Positions 41,243 through 50,767 of a DNA stretch of 52,178 nucleotides are shown in pieces (the stretch's first letter is position 1; each line of letters begins with the position of its first letter). Where the stretch lies: positions 1-52,178 of the IMG/VR virus record IMGVR_UViG_3300031688_000025; one strand, 5' to 3'. Below the pieces are notes generated by a model, which saw only the letters and a list, made by a program, of their open reading frames with translations, had not been told where the DNA came from and did not search any database. The stretch comes from a virus. Both the position numbers and the translations under genes were made by a program.

Positions 41243-43579
41243 CTATTTTTTAGTAAGTAGTGCCTTTGCATTTTGTATGCTTTGGACTACACTATTAGCT
41301 ACGTCTGAAGGGGAACCAGCTAAGTATTGTGGTTCAGATTTACTCTTAGTAAACATACTGTTTACCCAAAGAAGAGCAGGTGATAATTGCTCTGCTTTGT
41401 TATCTGATGAAGCCTCAGATCTAGATTCCCAATGCTCCTTAATACCCTTAGGCCCTGTTAACATTGCGTTACTATAAGCCCTATGTAAATGTTTGTATAC
41501 ATTACCATTGGTAAAATCAGACTGAGGTAATTTACTATCTTTTAGTTTAGAGTTAAGTACAGAGTTAAAAGTCTTAGCATTAGTCCTAACCTTAGCCCAA
41601 GCGTTCTGACCAATCTCACCTTTAGGTTTACCTATGACTTCAAAGAACGAAGAAGGTATACCCTTATCAGTGATATCATACTTAAGCTTTTGGAAGTCAA
41701 AGAAAGATGCAATATCTTTATTGTTCTTAGCTCCACCTCTAGCTACAGTATCAATCCAATCTTCCATACCCTTAGTAATCATAGACTGAACAACTGATTC
41801 ATCTGTTGCGAAGTCAGTGTTAGCTGGAAAACCGTTTACAAAAGAAGAAACAGCTTGAACAAGACTACTACGTGCAGTGGAGCTATTTAACTGCTCTATT
41901 AAGAATCTTCTTTTCTCTACTTTCATATCAGGGTCAGCTTCCAAGACACCTGTTATCCTTTTAACAGCATTCTCAGAAGTTGTTTGAGCTTCTTTAACTA
42001 GTCTTTGGATAGCACCATCTTGAGTCTCACCATTAAAAGAAAAAGCATTACTGCCAATAAGAGCAGACATTGGAACACTGCCGCCAGCTTTAAGATCAGG
42101 AAATGAGCTTAGAAACGGCTTAATATTTGAAGGGAAGAAACGACTATTATCTTGAGACTTAACACCATCCACTTCTTGCCTTGTACTGTTGTCAAACAGG
42201 GTAACGCCATTATCAAAATTTGGAGAGAGATCAGCAGCTTGCTTAGCAGAAGCTGTAGCTTTTACTTTACCTGAAGCAATTGCTTGATCAGAGTCAGCTT
42301 TAGCTTTAGCAGCTTGTACTTTCCACTCGTTCTCAAGGACTGCAGCACCAAAGGATACACCGTCCCCACCTAGTACCTTAGAGGCTGTGTAAGCAAACAA
42401 AGCTTTACGCAAAGCAGGATCTTCAAAACCTTGCTTAGCAATATCCTTAACGCTGTCCCAAAGTTTACCAAAGAAAGTTGGATCTTCCTTTGCTTCATCT
42501 AATGAAGCCTTAGGTGTTTCGTTACCTGCACCACCTATATCAGAATCTTTAAGGTTTTTATCTACTTTGGTAGCTACAGCAGTTGGCACTGTAGGATCAG
42601 CTTTAGTAGGATCAGCTAAATTAGGATCAGCTAAATTAGGATCAGCTTTAGTAGGATCAGCTTTAGTAGGATCAGCTTCAGTAGGATCAACCGGTACTTC
42701 AAGTACTAGCCCTGCTGCAGTTGGATCAGCCGGTACTTCAGGGGTTTCTTTAATCCCCAGTTTTATCTCTAAAGCATCAGCTTGATCGTCTAAACCAGAA
42801 GCTCGTAAACGTGCTACCTTATCTTTTTTCTCTGCTTCTTTATCTAATTTGAGTTTAAGAACGCTTTGTTTTATACCCGCTATCTTCATGGTCTCTATTC
42901 TTATAAGAGACTCTGCTCTCTCTGGAGTGATATCTCCGTTATCTCTCAGAGCTGTTATGTTTACAATCTCCTGTTCAGCTACAGGTATTTTACTTTCGTC
43001 TGCAACAAAGCCTTCATAAACATTAGAAACAGGATCAATTATATTATCCCTAATAAAAGGAATCTCAGGTATGTTCTTAATAAACTGAGGGATAAGATCG
43101 CCAGCTACCCCTGAAACAGGAGAATTCATTAGTGGCTGATATAGCTCAGGCACAAAGTTTTCAGACTTAGGTACGGGTACATTAGAAAATTCAGTAGGAA
43201 CACCTGATGAGTTACCTTCTCCGCTAAGATCCCCAGAAACAGGGGGTATTGTATAAAGTGCGGGTAGCTCTTTAAGATCACCATAGCTGTTAAATGCTTT
43301 CGGAGCAACCCCTCCGCTAACAGGGGTTGCCTTAGTAGGATCAAAGTTCTCTTCAAAAACCTCTTGAGCCTTAGGTATTAAATTACCATCTGACCCGTAT
43401 TCCATGGGAGGTGGAGTTGGGCCTGTAAAGGTAACCTTTGGGCCAGTAAGCTCCTCAAGTGGGGCACTTGGTACAGCTATTTGTCTGTTGCTATAAATAG
43501 CTTTATCTTTATCCTCTTGATCCATGTCTTTCATCAAGGTCATTATAGCCCCAAACGCATTATTAAAATCATTAGCCAT
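41243..43579 (-). CDS. Internal virion protein-like, 778 residues
   Basis: The N-terminal half is Pro- and acid-rich and probably unfolded; it contains tandem ADPTK/ADPNL pentapeptides encoded by the 15-base repeats at 42594-42683. The C-terminal half is helical (for example ALRKALFAYTASKVLGGDGV). Size and position, between a small Gly/Ala-rich protein and the lysozyme protein, match T7 gp15-type ejection proteins. No direct similarity was recognised. AAGGATAAG precedes the ATG. Confidence 0.6.
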   Translation of the reverse strand: MANDFNNAFGAIMTLMKDMDQEDKDKAIYSNRQIAVPSAPLEELTGPKVTFTGPTPPPMEYGSDGNLIPKAQEVFEENFDPTKATPVSGGVAPKAFNSYGDLKELPALYTIPPVSGDLSGEGNSSGVPTEFSNVPVPKSENFVPELYQPLMNSPVSGVAGDLIPQFIKNIPEIPFIRDNIIDPVSNVYEGFVADESKIPVAEQEIVNITALRDNGDITPERAESLIRIETMKIAGIKQSVLKLKLDKEAEKKDKVARLRASGLDDQADALEIKLGIKETPEVPADPTAAGLVLEVPVDPTEADPTKADPTKADPNLADPNLADPTKADPTVPTAVATKVDKNLKDSDIGGAGNETPKASLDEAKEDPTFFGKLWDSVKDIAKQGFEDPALRKALFAYTASKVLGGDGVSFGAAVLENEWKVQAAKAKADSDQAIASGKVKATASAKQAADLSPNFDNGVTLFDNSTRQEVDGVKSQDNSRFFPSNIKPFLSSFPDLKAGGSVPMSALIGSNAFSFNGETQDGAIQRLVKEAQTTSENAVKRITGVLEADPDMKVEKRRFLIEQLNSSTARSSLVQAVSSFVNGFPANTDFATDESVVQSMITKGMEDWIDTVARGGAKNNKDIASFFDFQKLKYDITDKGIPSSFFEVIGKPKGEIGQNAWAKVRTNAKTFNSVLNSKLKDSKLPQSDFTNGNVYKHLHRAYSNAMLTGPKGIKEHWESRSEASSDNKAEQLSPALLWVNSMFTKSKSEPQYLAGSPSDVANSVVQSIQNAKALLTKK
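42594..42683 (+). repeat. Six tandem 15-base repeats in the 778-residue virion gene
   Basis: Six units of GGATCAGCTTTAGTA with small changes (CTAAATTA in units 2 and 3; TTCAGTA in 6), then a diverged seventh. They keep the frame and encode ADPT(K/E) or ADPNL on the minus strand. In-frame repeats can change number by slippage and lengthen or shorten a linker. Confidence 0.9.
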
Positions 43580-43596
43580 TATACTTATCCTTTATT

Positions 43597-44154
43597 CTAT
43601 GACATTCTACGTAAGTGAGAACGTTTCTTTTGCATGTTCATAGCAGCTCTCTGATACATACTAGGTGCTTGTTGAGGTGCACCTGCAAGGCTAGCATTAT
43701 AATTTGTCTGTTGAGCTTGAACTTCTTTCGGTGTCAATGCTTGTACTCCTGCACCTAGGGCTTGCGGGGCCATAGACATTAAGAACTTTTTCCTAGCTTC
43801 TTCTTTTGCTAGAGTTGCAGCGGCAGTTGCTGCTGTATTTGTACCGGCTGCAGTAACCGCACCAGACCCTAAGGCTCCACCATAACCAGCAGTTACCCCG
43901 TTTAAGGCTCCAGTTGCACCTGCAGTGACCGCTGGAGTTGCTGCTGCACCCATTGTACCTACACTTGTAACTATAGGTGCTGCTGTTGCTGCTACAGGAG
44001 CTACTGCTGCTGTTGCAGGTGCCATTAGACCAGCCGCCGCAGGGCCTAAAAGTCCAATGCCTAAGCCCATAAGAGCACCTTTCTTTCTATCTTTCTTATT
44101 AGCTAAAGCGCCTAAGGCTGCTGCACCTAATGCTATTGCAATTGGTCCCGGCAT
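43597..44154 (-). CDS. Gly/Ala-rich internal virion-type protein
   Basis: 185 residues. MPGPIAIALGAAALGALANK starts it, and residues about 25-115 are Ala/Gly/Val/Thr-rich and mildly hydrophobic with glycine patches. The end is basic and Gln-rich (KKRSHLRRMS). Small amphipathic or membrane-inserting proteins like this lie first among the ejection proteins of podoviruses (T7 gp14 position). The call rests on composition and order. Start overlaps the preceding stop. Confidence 0.5.
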   Translation of the reverse strand: MPGPIAIALGAAALGALANKKDRKKGALMGLGIGLLGPAAAGLMAPATAAVAPVAATAAPIVTSVGTMGAAATPAVTAGATGALNGVTAGYGGALGSGAVTAAGTNTAATAAATLAKEEARKKFLMSMAPQALGAGVQALTPKEVQAQQTNYNASLAGAPQQAPSMYQRAAMNMQKKRSHLRRMS

Positions 44155-44963
44155 TATTTGCCACCTCCCTTAGTAGTTGTTATGTCTCCGAAGTTGATAC
44201 CACCTAGCATACCAGATGCATCTCGAAGTACTTGACGATCAGCGTCTTCCTCAAACCCGAACCTATCCATGGCAGCATCAATGTCAGCTTGAGCATAACC
44301 TTCTCTACCAGCTCCAACATCCTGAAGGATCTGAGAAGGAGTAAGTGCACCTTCTTGTAAGGAGCCCAACTGCTGTAACATACCAAGTTGATTCTCTCTG
44401 TTTTGACCAACGATACCCTGAAGAGCTTTAGTTCTAGTGTCACCCATTTCTGCCATATAATCTCTAGCAGCACCTTGAGCTAGTATGTCAGCTCGGTCTC
44501 CACCAAACGCACCTTGCTTAACTGCTGATGAAGATAAACCGGGAAGTGTCTGCTCATTGAACTGACGAGTAAGTGGGTTAGTTATAGCTGTTAAGTAGTC
44601 TTCAGTGCCGGGATCTTTTAAGGGATCGTAAGCCATAGCATCCTGAAACCTTTGAGCAGCAGAAGCACTCAAGTCCCCAGCTACACCAGCAGCACCCTCT
44701 TGTGCTGTAAGGCCTGCTTCTGTTTGATCAGACATATCAGCCACAGTGTCACCACCAAAATACTGCTGAGGCCCTAAGTCTTCCATCGAATTTGCGTAAC
44801 CTAGTTGCTGACGTAATATTTGTTCTTGCTGGTAGCTAGGTGCAGTAGTCGTTGTAGACCTAGAGCCACCACCTTTGCACTGAATCATGAAGTTGTCTAC
44901 AAAACAACCTATCTCTGAGTCGTACTGATCTCCAATAGAAGATCTTTTACCTTTAAGTTTCAT
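44154..44963 (-). CDS. Virion-region helical protein of unknown function
   Basis: 269 residues from the ATG at 44963 (AAGGA upstream), directly after the previous stop; a longer frame overlaps that gene. Contains YQQEQILRQQLGYANSMEDL and a LSSSAVKQGAFGGDRADILA region followed by helices with Ala/Gln. I have the impression that such proteins occur before internal virion genes of marine podophages, but cannot name the family. A possible tail-assembly or ejection component. Confidence 0.5.
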   Translation of the reverse strand: MKLKGKRSSIGDQYDSEIGCFVDNFMIQCKGGGSRSTTTTAPSYQQEQILRQQLGYANSMEDLGPQQYFGGDTVADMSDQTEAGLTAQEGAAGVAGDLSASAAQRFQDAMAYDPLKDPGTEDYLTAITNPLTRQFNEQTLPGLSSSAVKQGAFGGDRADILAQGAARDYMAEMGDTRTKALQGIVGQNRENQLGMLQQLGSLQEGALTPSQILQDVGAGREGYAQADIDAAMDRFGFEEDADRQVLRDASGMLGGINFGDITTTKGGGK

Positions 44964-44964
44964 T

Positions 44965-45405
44965 TTAAGAATCCTTATTATTTGAGGGTTTACCAAGAGA
45001 CTTACCAATTACAGTATACCTATCAGTGTAACCATGTTCTTTGAGAGCTTTTACCCAGCCCCTTCTACCGTAGATTTGAATGTCATTGCAGTTATTAGTA
45101 ACCGCCCAGTCTTCAATCTCTTTAACTTCAGCCAGTGCACCCAGTACACCGCTGTCACCTTCACCACCAAGATAGCAGATTTCACAAGTCCTCTTACTAG
45201 GGTAGTCAATAATCTGGGTAACAACAGTTGCTACAAACTTAGAATCCAAAGTCCCTATCCAAATCTGTTTGTTACCATCTATTAGATCTTGAGCTACATC
45301 AGTAACCTCTCGCTCTCCGTAACCAAACTTTAAAGCCGAAGCTATATGCTCTACCGATAGACTAGGTAGTTTGTTGAAATACTCTTGTGTCCACATGCAT
45401 AGCAT
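44965..45405 (-). CDS. GNAT-like protein (T7 gp13-type position)
   Basis: 146 residues, GGAG seven bases before the ATG. IWIGTLDSKFVATVVTQIID, then CEICYLGGEGDSGVLGALAE and VKALKEHGYTDRYTVIGKSL are the usual strands and helices of GNAT-fold phage proteins near internal virion genes. T7 gp13 has a similar size and place. The acetyl-CoA loop Q/RxxGxG/A is not clear (GGEGDSG is a candidate), so catalytic activity is uncertain. Confidence 0.55.
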   Translation of the reverse strand: MLCMWTQEYFNKLPSLSVEHIASALKFGYGEREVTDVAQDLIDGNKQIWIGTLDSKFVATVVTQIIDYPSKRTCEICYLGGEGDSGVLGALAEVKEIEDWAVTNNCNDIQIYGRRGWVKALKEHGYTDRYTVIGKSLGKPSNNKDS

Positions 45406-45419
45406 AAGGTTCTCCGGTC

Positions 45420-45794
45420 TTAAGGTTTAGTGGGGTATACCACATTAGAAGTGTCGCAAGTGTCAGGTAAATCCCTGAGTGCTTGCCTGTAAGTAGCCCA
45501 TTGGGTTTTAAGGGTATCTGTTAAGGGGCTGTCAGTGACTTGAGTCCAGTCAGACTCCTTAAGTAAATAATCTCTTGTGCTACGTACCCATTCAAGTACA
45601 GACTCAGTTACATCATCAACAGAGACTACTGTTTCTATTACTTGATTTAAGTCTTCATCGTAAATGTAATCTACTGTTTGCCTTATGTAGTCTATAGAGT
45701 CGGTAGTCTTAATAAACTCTACCCACCCTGCAGTTCCCTCTGGCATTGTCTGAGGAGATCCCTGAGGAACTCCATTCTCAACTCTTATACGCAT
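45420..45794 (-). CDS. Tail assembly chaperone-like protein
   Basis: 124 residues. RDYLLKESDWTQVTDSPLTD followed by TYRQALRDLPDT is the phage tail assembly chaperone pattern (RDxLLxxSDWTQ, then YRQALRDLP). It is joined to the fibre gene before it by overlapping stop and start. It is the third protein of this type in the window. Confidence 0.7.
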   Translation of the reverse strand: MRIRVENGVPQGSPQTMPEGTAGWVEFIKTTDSIDYIRQTVDYIYDEDLNQVIETVVSVDDVTESVLEWVRSTRDYLLKESDWTQVTDSPLTDTLKTQWATYRQALRDLPDTCDTSNVVYPTKP

Positions 45795-47128
45795 TATACA
45801 ATACCTATTGTTGTGCCTGACCAGTGTGCTGTTCCAGTCCTAGATTGGTTAGTAGAGCCAGTCCCATTGTCTGCAAACATTTGGATTGATACTTTAAACC
45901 TAATAGCAGAAGTAGTACTAGGAGCACTTCCTACAACAGGAATAGTTGTCCAAGAGTTACCACCAGCAGAGGTTTTATTTCTCATTGTTTGTATTGTGCT
46001 ATAAGCTCCGGGAGACCCGCTAGTTAATACAGCATAGTCTAGTTTAACATAAGCAGTGTCTGTAGCAAACGCAGCATCAAACGCCATGTTGATATGAGGT
46101 ATATGAGCTTTGTTATCAGTGGATGCAGGGCAATCTACTTCAATAAGAAGTACATACCCAGAAGAGGTAGGCCCAAAAGTTTTACTACCACTACCCTGAA
46201 AAGCTGAAACACTGTTAAGAGTTCCGTTCATGTTACCTACGGTCAGGTTCTTGATGAAGGCAGCTTCCATTGTCACAAGGCCATTCGTGATGTCGAACAC
46301 TGTCGCGCCCGTTTCTCCTGCAACTGCCCCTTCGACAATAAGGAACTTATCTGCGGTAATCTTAAAGGTTCCGGTAGAACCGTTATTGTTCTGTTCAAAA
46401 CCAGTGATGTAGCCGTTGGCATCTAAAGAAACGCCATACTTGGCTTCGAGTATTCCATCGGCCAGAACCCTAGCAGTAGTCTCTGTGGTGACTGAGGTTG
46501 CCACCACACCAACTGCTGCTGATACTGTAGATACACTGGTTGCCAAAGCATTGTCTGCATTCACAGAAATGCTGTAGTTGTTGGCAATGTTGCCATTTGC
46601 CGTAGCGACAGCGGCAGTCAAAGAGGTAATAAGAGTGGCACTCGCAGTGTCAGCATCTGATCTAGCCGTGGCTTCAGTGGAAATCGCGGATGTGTTGTCA
46701 CCGACAGTTGCTGTGAGCGTTGTGACATTGGATGCCACTGCGGCAGTAGCAGTTGCAGCAGCCGAAGCCTCAGTCACAACCGAGGCAGCCACAGTATCTA
46801 CATTCGCTTGTACAGCTTGCCGTGCAGTTGCTTCGGCAGTTATTGCGTCAGCCCTAGCAGTTGCTTCGGTTACAACAGAGGCAGCGTTAGTTGCAACATT
46901 TGCTTGCACAGTGGTAATCAAAGACGCATTAGCTGCAGTAGCCGAAGCAGTAGCAGTAGCAAGTGATGTCACAGAGCCGCTTACATTTCCTACAGTAGAA
47001 GTAAGATCTACTATAGACTGCTCTAAAGTAACAGCACCAGACTCTAAAGGATAAACTCTAGAGGCCGTGATGTTAACTGTATTGAGTTCTCTTTGAATAG
47101 CTTTAGCATCATACTTTACTGGTAACAT
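45794..47128 (-). CDS. Tail fibre/tip protein with lambda gpJ-like C-terminal module (DUF1983)
   Basis: 444 residues. Residues about 45-225 are Ala/Thr/Val-rich heptad-like repeats (ASVVTEATARADAITAEATA). Then LEAKYGVSLDANGYITGFEQ and TFKITADKFLIVEG match the DUF1983 part of host-specificity protein J. The C-terminus is a beta-rich tip with SGYVLLIEVDCPAS. Probably forms a trimeric fibre for host recognition; the chaperone-like gene follows. Confidence 0.7.
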   Translation of the reverse strand: MLPVKYDAKAIQRELNTVNITASRVYPLESGAVTLEQSIVDLTSTVGNVSGSVTSLATATASATAANASLITTVQANVATNAASVVTEATARADAITAEATARQAVQANVDTVAASVVTEASAAATATAAVASNVTTLTATVGDNTSAISTEATARSDADTASATLITSLTAAVATANGNIANNYSISVNADNALATSVSTVSAAVGVVATSVTTETTARVLADGILEAKYGVSLDANGYITGFEQNNNGSTGTFKITADKFLIVEGAVAGETGATVFDITNGLVTMEAAFIKNLTVGNMNGTLNSVSAFQGSGSKTFGPTSSGYVLLIEVDCPASTDNKAHIPHINMAFDAAFATDTAYVKLDYAVLTSGSPGAYSTIQTMRNKTSAGGNSWTTIPVVGSAPSTTSAIRFKVSIQMFADNGTGSTNQSRTGTAHWSGTTIGIV

Positions 47129-48894
47129 TATCTAGACCCCCTCACTTTCCCTTTAACTACTATGTTAGAGATCTCCCAAGTATCCGTTGGATCATTAGAA
47201 GATATCCTAAGGAACAAGTAACGACCAGAAGTTCTTAAGTCATGCCCCTTGTAGTCATCAGTTGTATAGAAAGTATCGCTAGGGTTAAAGGTAGGGTCAT
47301 CATCAATCTCCGATGCCCACCCTACCTCAACTTTAGGATTACCTAAGCCAGTCTTACCTACTCTTATACTAGTTAATTCCTTGACTGCGTAAGGGTCTTC
47401 AAGATCATGAGCCTTAGTAGTAGCTACTGTAGAGTGTGCAGAGGAACCTCCATTCTCGTAGAACAAACTACCAGTAGAGTTGGCTGACATAGCATGACGG
47501 AACACTCCAGCTTCTAAGAAGGCTGAGGAGTTCTCAGTTCTTTTGCTAAAGGTATTGTTAGAATAGTTATAAGTTATCTCAGTGGTTGGTATTGTATTCT
47601 TAAAAGGAATAGACCACACAACCTCATTGTTCTCTTTGTTGTGATAAGCACAGACTTGCTCGTACTCACCTTCTGCAATATTCTCAGCAATGTACTTGTT
47701 GATACCTTCAAGATCCCCTAGTCTTTCAACAGAGTTACCGTCTGTCATAAACAAACCTCTTTTAGAAAGACCGTAGTTAACTCTATCTACAGACACAACT
47801 GCCTTAGCAGATACAGCACCTACGCCAGAAGCCATAGCAGTCTCGTACCCGAAGTAGAAAGGAGCACCTATGTAGTTTAAGATAAACATCTCACTCTCAG
47901 TGTAGATAGCTTTAGCTTCCCCTAAGGGTACAATGCATCTAAGTTGAGTTGATGCTTCTCGTAAGGTAAGACTACCAGCAGAGTTAGTAGCAGACGCAAC
48001 CCAAGTATCGGGGTCATCTTCCGAGCACCATGCTACATCATAAGGATGATCAGTTGCTGCCTTATCATAGTTTATTGCTAGTAGGTGTGGGCCTGACTTG
48101 TCTACTGCACTCACTCTAGTAAAAGGGCAGTCTGGCATAGTAGCCGTAGCTGTTAGACCAGTACCTGATCCTGATGTACTTGCTTGAGTCAGTGAGGTAG
48201 TAGCTGAAAAGCCAGATCCAAAGTTTGTAACCTTGAGCCTTGCAACAGCACCACCATTAACAGCAGTAACAGTTGCTGTCAACCCAGAACCAGAGCCACC
48301 AGAAAAAGTTAAGGTATCGTTAACAGCGTGGTTGATTCCACCTGCAGTAATGTTAACTCCAGATATTTTATTAACCTGTAACTCTGCAAAGGTTTCATTA
48401 CTTTTCTTAATCTTAAGTGGGCCTACACCATCTGCAGCAAATACCCAAGTTCCGAAGTTAGTGAATGACCAAGAGGCTGCTGCGATAACACCATCATCCC
48501 ACGCTGAAGCTCCAACATCCCAAATAGAATTACCAGAGTCCCAAGAGCTTGCACCTGATGTATTAATAAGATTAAACCCAGAGCCTACTACCACTGCGGC
48601 TGCAGTAGGAGAGTCTTGTCTCCACCTGTAGATGTTAGACAAAGAACCAGCGTACACAACCTTAGTATCAAACTCTTCAGTAGCTACAAGGCCACGTATG
48701 GGTTCTGATGTTAAAGCTGAAAGCAAAGACTTACCCGGCTTTCTTCTGATTCCTGTTTCTGTAAACTGTATGCCATCGACTTCTGCCCAGAAGGGAATAC
48801 TTTTATCAAATTTATTTGTTTGCCACCCCGATGTAATTAGAGGTGTTAAATCAGCCGGGAAAAAAGCTCTCGGACTTCTCGGTGAAGTTGGCAT
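47128..48894 (-). CDS. Tail nozzle/hub protein
   Basis: 588 residues, beta-rich. The start MPTSPRSPRAFFPADLTPLI and segments such as NYGLSKRGLFMTDGNSVERL and TYNYSNNTFSKRTE resemble the large tail hub proteins of podoviruses (P22 gp10 / T7 gp12 role), which form the lower tail tube. A Gly/Ser/Thr-rich region with SGGSGSGLTATVTAVNGGAV around residues 195-250 looks like an inserted beta domain. Assigned by pattern and context. Confidence 0.55.
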   Translation of the reverse strand: MPTSPRSPRAFFPADLTPLITSGWQTNKFDKSIPFWAEVDGIQFTETGIRRKPGKSLLSALTSEPIRGLVATEEFDTKVVYAGSLSNIYRWRQDSPTAAAVVVGSGFNLINTSGASSWDSGNSIWDVGASAWDDGVIAAASWSFTNFGTWVFAADGVGPLKIKKSNETFAELQVNKISGVNITAGGINHAVNDTLTFSGGSGSGLTATVTAVNGGAVARLKVTNFGSGFSATTSLTQASTSGSGTGLTATATMPDCPFTRVSAVDKSGPHLLAINYDKAATDHPYDVAWCSEDDPDTWVASATNSAGSLTLREASTQLRCIVPLGEAKAIYTESEMFILNYIGAPFYFGYETAMASGVGAVSAKAVVSVDRVNYGLSKRGLFMTDGNSVERLGDLEGINKYIAENIAEGEYEQVCAYHNKENNEVVWSIPFKNTIPTTEITYNYSNNTFSKRTENSSAFLEAGVFRHAMSANSTGSLFYENGGSSAHSTVATTKAHDLEDPYAVKELTSIRVGKTGLGNPKVEVGWASEIDDDPTFNPSDTFYTTDDYKGHDLRTSGRYLFLRISSNDPTDTWEISNIVVKGKVRGSR

Positions 48895-48907
48895 ATAAGT
48901 CTCCTTG

Positions 48908-49813
48908 TTATGCTGTACGTTTCCACATGCTAATCACAACGTAAGGTGACACTGTGGCTAAAGTTACACTAGTTGTTCTATCTGCAGACGCATGTGCTAG
49001 AGATTCTAAATTCTCATTGTTTTCTTCGAGACCTGAACCTGTAATCAACCTTCCACTTGTAGTAGGCTCTGCAAGTTTACCACTAGATTGGACAGCACCC
49101 CATCCATCTCTCGGGGTAGTTATACTTGCTGCGGCTGACTTAGCTCCACCTGTTTCTTCAAGAGTATCAAAGTCTGTATCAGCACCATCAATACCAACTA
49201 GCATCTTACCAGTACCAAAAGCTACCCATGTCCCACCAAATAGGGTACTAGGGTTTGCAGCTAACACTGATAAGTAAATAGAGCCTACAGGATAAACTTT
49301 AAGTAACCCTTGGCTTTCTAGAACCGCTGCAGTAGTAACATCTGCTGAACCATTAAAGCTTACAGAACCAGTTACATCGCCAGTCAAAGAAATAGTCCTT
49401 GGTGCACCTATGACTCCACTCTCTATAAGAACAGGGTTCATTAAGATCCAAGAAGACAAAGTAGCACTCCACATTAGATCTAAGTAATGGTTAACTCCAG
49501 CTATGTTACCAGCTACTAACGCTGCATTGCTTACGGTAACTATAGGGTTAGCTCCAGAACTGTCTACGTTTAAAGTACAAGCACCAGTGTTAACACCAGA
49601 TGCTTTAATTGTTATACGTACACCTGCCGCTTTAACTACGTTGTAGGAAAAGTCAGCAGTTAGTACATCAACTGTACCTGCTGCTGCCGCAAAGTCTAAA
49701 CTAGATCTTAGGGCTGCGTTACTTTCATTTTTAGCTGCTGCAAAGTTATCTCTTACAGACTCAGTTGTCGGTGATCCTGCAACTGGCTTTGTACTATCAA
49801 TTCCACTAGCCAT
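48908..49813 (-). CDS. Tail fibre protein with collar-type C-terminus
   Basis: 301 residues. The C-terminal half YPVGSIYLSVLAANPSTLFG, GTWVAFGTGKMLVGID and the final SPYVVISMWKRTA are the standard tail-fibre tip/baseplate collar module. The N-terminus MASGIDSTKPVAGSPTTESV with VRDNF is a common attachment segment. The middle contains ISLTGDVTGSVSFNGSADVT, another fibre repeat motif. Likely a minor fibre for host binding. Confidence 0.75.
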   Translation of the reverse strand: MASGIDSTKPVAGSPTTESVRDNFAAAKNESNAALRSSLDFAAAAGTVDVLTADFSYNVVKAAGVRITIKASGVNTGACTLNVDSSGANPIVTVSNAALVAGNIAGVNHYLDLMWSATLSSWILMNPVLIESGVIGAPRTISLTGDVTGSVSFNGSADVTTAAVLESQGLLKVYPVGSIYLSVLAANPSTLFGGTWVAFGTGKMLVGIDGADTDFDTLEETGGAKSAAASITTPRDGWGAVQSSGKLAEPTTSGRLITGSGLEENNENLESLAHASADRTTSVTLATVSPYVVISMWKRTA

Positions 49814-49959
49814 TATTTGTTATCCTTATAATTCTTAGATAAAGGAGTGCCGGTAATTTTAGTCTTTGAAGTCTTCTTACCACCGGGTTTTCCTGAGACT
49901 GCTGCATTTCTTGCCATACGCTTAGTCTTTTTAAAAACAGTACTTTTAGTATCTTTCAT
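49813..49959 (-). CDS. Very small basic protein with TPLSK motif
   Basis: 48 residues: MKDTKSTVFKKTKRMARNAA, then SGKPGGKKTSKTKITGTPLS and KNYKDNK. AGGGAG lies upstream and the stop overlaps the next ATG (TAATG). Very Lys-rich. It shares a (G)TPLSK end motif with three other small basic proteins nearby. Possibly DNA- or virion-associated; no family known. Confidence 0.6.
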   Translation of the reverse strand: MKDTKSTVFKKTKRMARNAAVSGKPGGKKTSKTKITGTPLSKNYKDNK

Positions 49960-49961
49960 AA

Positions 49962-50339
49962 TTATTTCTCCCTTTGAACCCCTTTAGTTTTCTCTACAGT
50001 ACGCATAGCGCCAAGACCAAGCATACCCATAAGTACTGTTGTAAGTAAAGAGCTATCAACAGGAGGTACAGTAAACCAGATACCTAAGATAGGGGATAAG
50101 ATAGTAGAATACACAAGAGCAAAACAACATGACCATCCAACAGCAGGTCTCCATCCAGCTACAAACATATTCTTGTGTGCAGCCTCAACCTTGTTAACCT
50201 CCAACTGACCTTTGGCTAGCTCCTGAGCATGCCTCTCAGCCATAGTGCTGATCTCATGGGCTAATTTGTTCTTAACATCTTTGTCTTCAATAAACTTATC
50301 TAGCAGACCCGTTACAGGTGCAATCAATTGTGCTAACAT
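49962..50339 (-). CDS. 3TM holin-family protein
   Basis: 125 residues. A helical N-terminal region is followed by AGWRPAVGWSCCFALVYSTI, then a second hydrophobic stretch (LSPILGIWFTV) and a third (LLTTVLMGMLGLGAM). The GWRPxVGW motif and three short membrane spans are those of the GTA/phage 3TM holin family. It would permeabilise the inner membrane late in infection. Confidence 0.75.
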   Translation of the reverse strand: MLAQLIAPVTGLLDKFIEDKDVKNKLAHEISTMAERHAQELAKGQLEVNKVEAAHKNMFVAGWRPAVGWSCCFALVYSTILSPILGIWFTVPPVDSSLLTTVLMGMLGLGAMRTVEKTKGVQREK

Positions 50340-50348
50340 TCTTATCTC

Positions 50349-50765
50349 CTATTTCTTAGACAAAGGGCCCTTACGGTACTTAGCGGTTTTCTTAGCAATC
50401 TTCTTAGGTTGCTTAGAGAACTGTTTGCCTTTCTTAGTGTCGTCCCTTTTCTTTTTACTAGTAGCAGCATACTCTTTAGATGACAAAGCACCTCTAGCTT
50501 TCTTAGGTAAGTATCTTTCACCAGTAGCCTTAGAGCCCTGTGTACTATTCTTACCAGACTTAGTACCCCACTTTTCTTTAGTCCATTTACTCATGGACTT
50601 CTGAGCTTTAGTCTTTGCTCCGTTATACTTACCACCCGCTTTACGATATTCTTTACCAGCTATCTGTGCCTTACGGGCACTCCACTGTCCGGGACTACCG
50701 CCCTTGCTTCCAGCTTTTACCCTAGCTACAATTCTTTTCCATAGCTTTTCGTTTGACCTAGCCAT
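50349..50765 (-). CDS. Small basic DUF5872-like protein
   Basis: 138 residues, strongly basic. MARSNEKLWKRIVARVKAGS, GGSPGQWSARKAQIAGKEYR, KWTKEKWGTKSGK, and ATGERYLPKKARGALSSKEY are familiar conserved blocks of a DUF5872-type family (name from memory) found in phages and large viruses. Function unknown; likely a nucleic-acid or virion-associated protein. It ends with KGPLSKK, the motif shared with neighbours. Confidence 0.65.
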   Translation of the reverse strand: MARSNEKLWKRIVARVKAGSKGGSPGQWSARKAQIAGKEYRKAGGKYNGAKTKAQKSMSKWTKEKWGTKSGKNSTQGSKATGERYLPKKARGALSSKEYAATSKKKRDDTKKGKQFSKQPKKIAKKTAKYRKGPLSKK

Positions 50766-50767
50766 AG

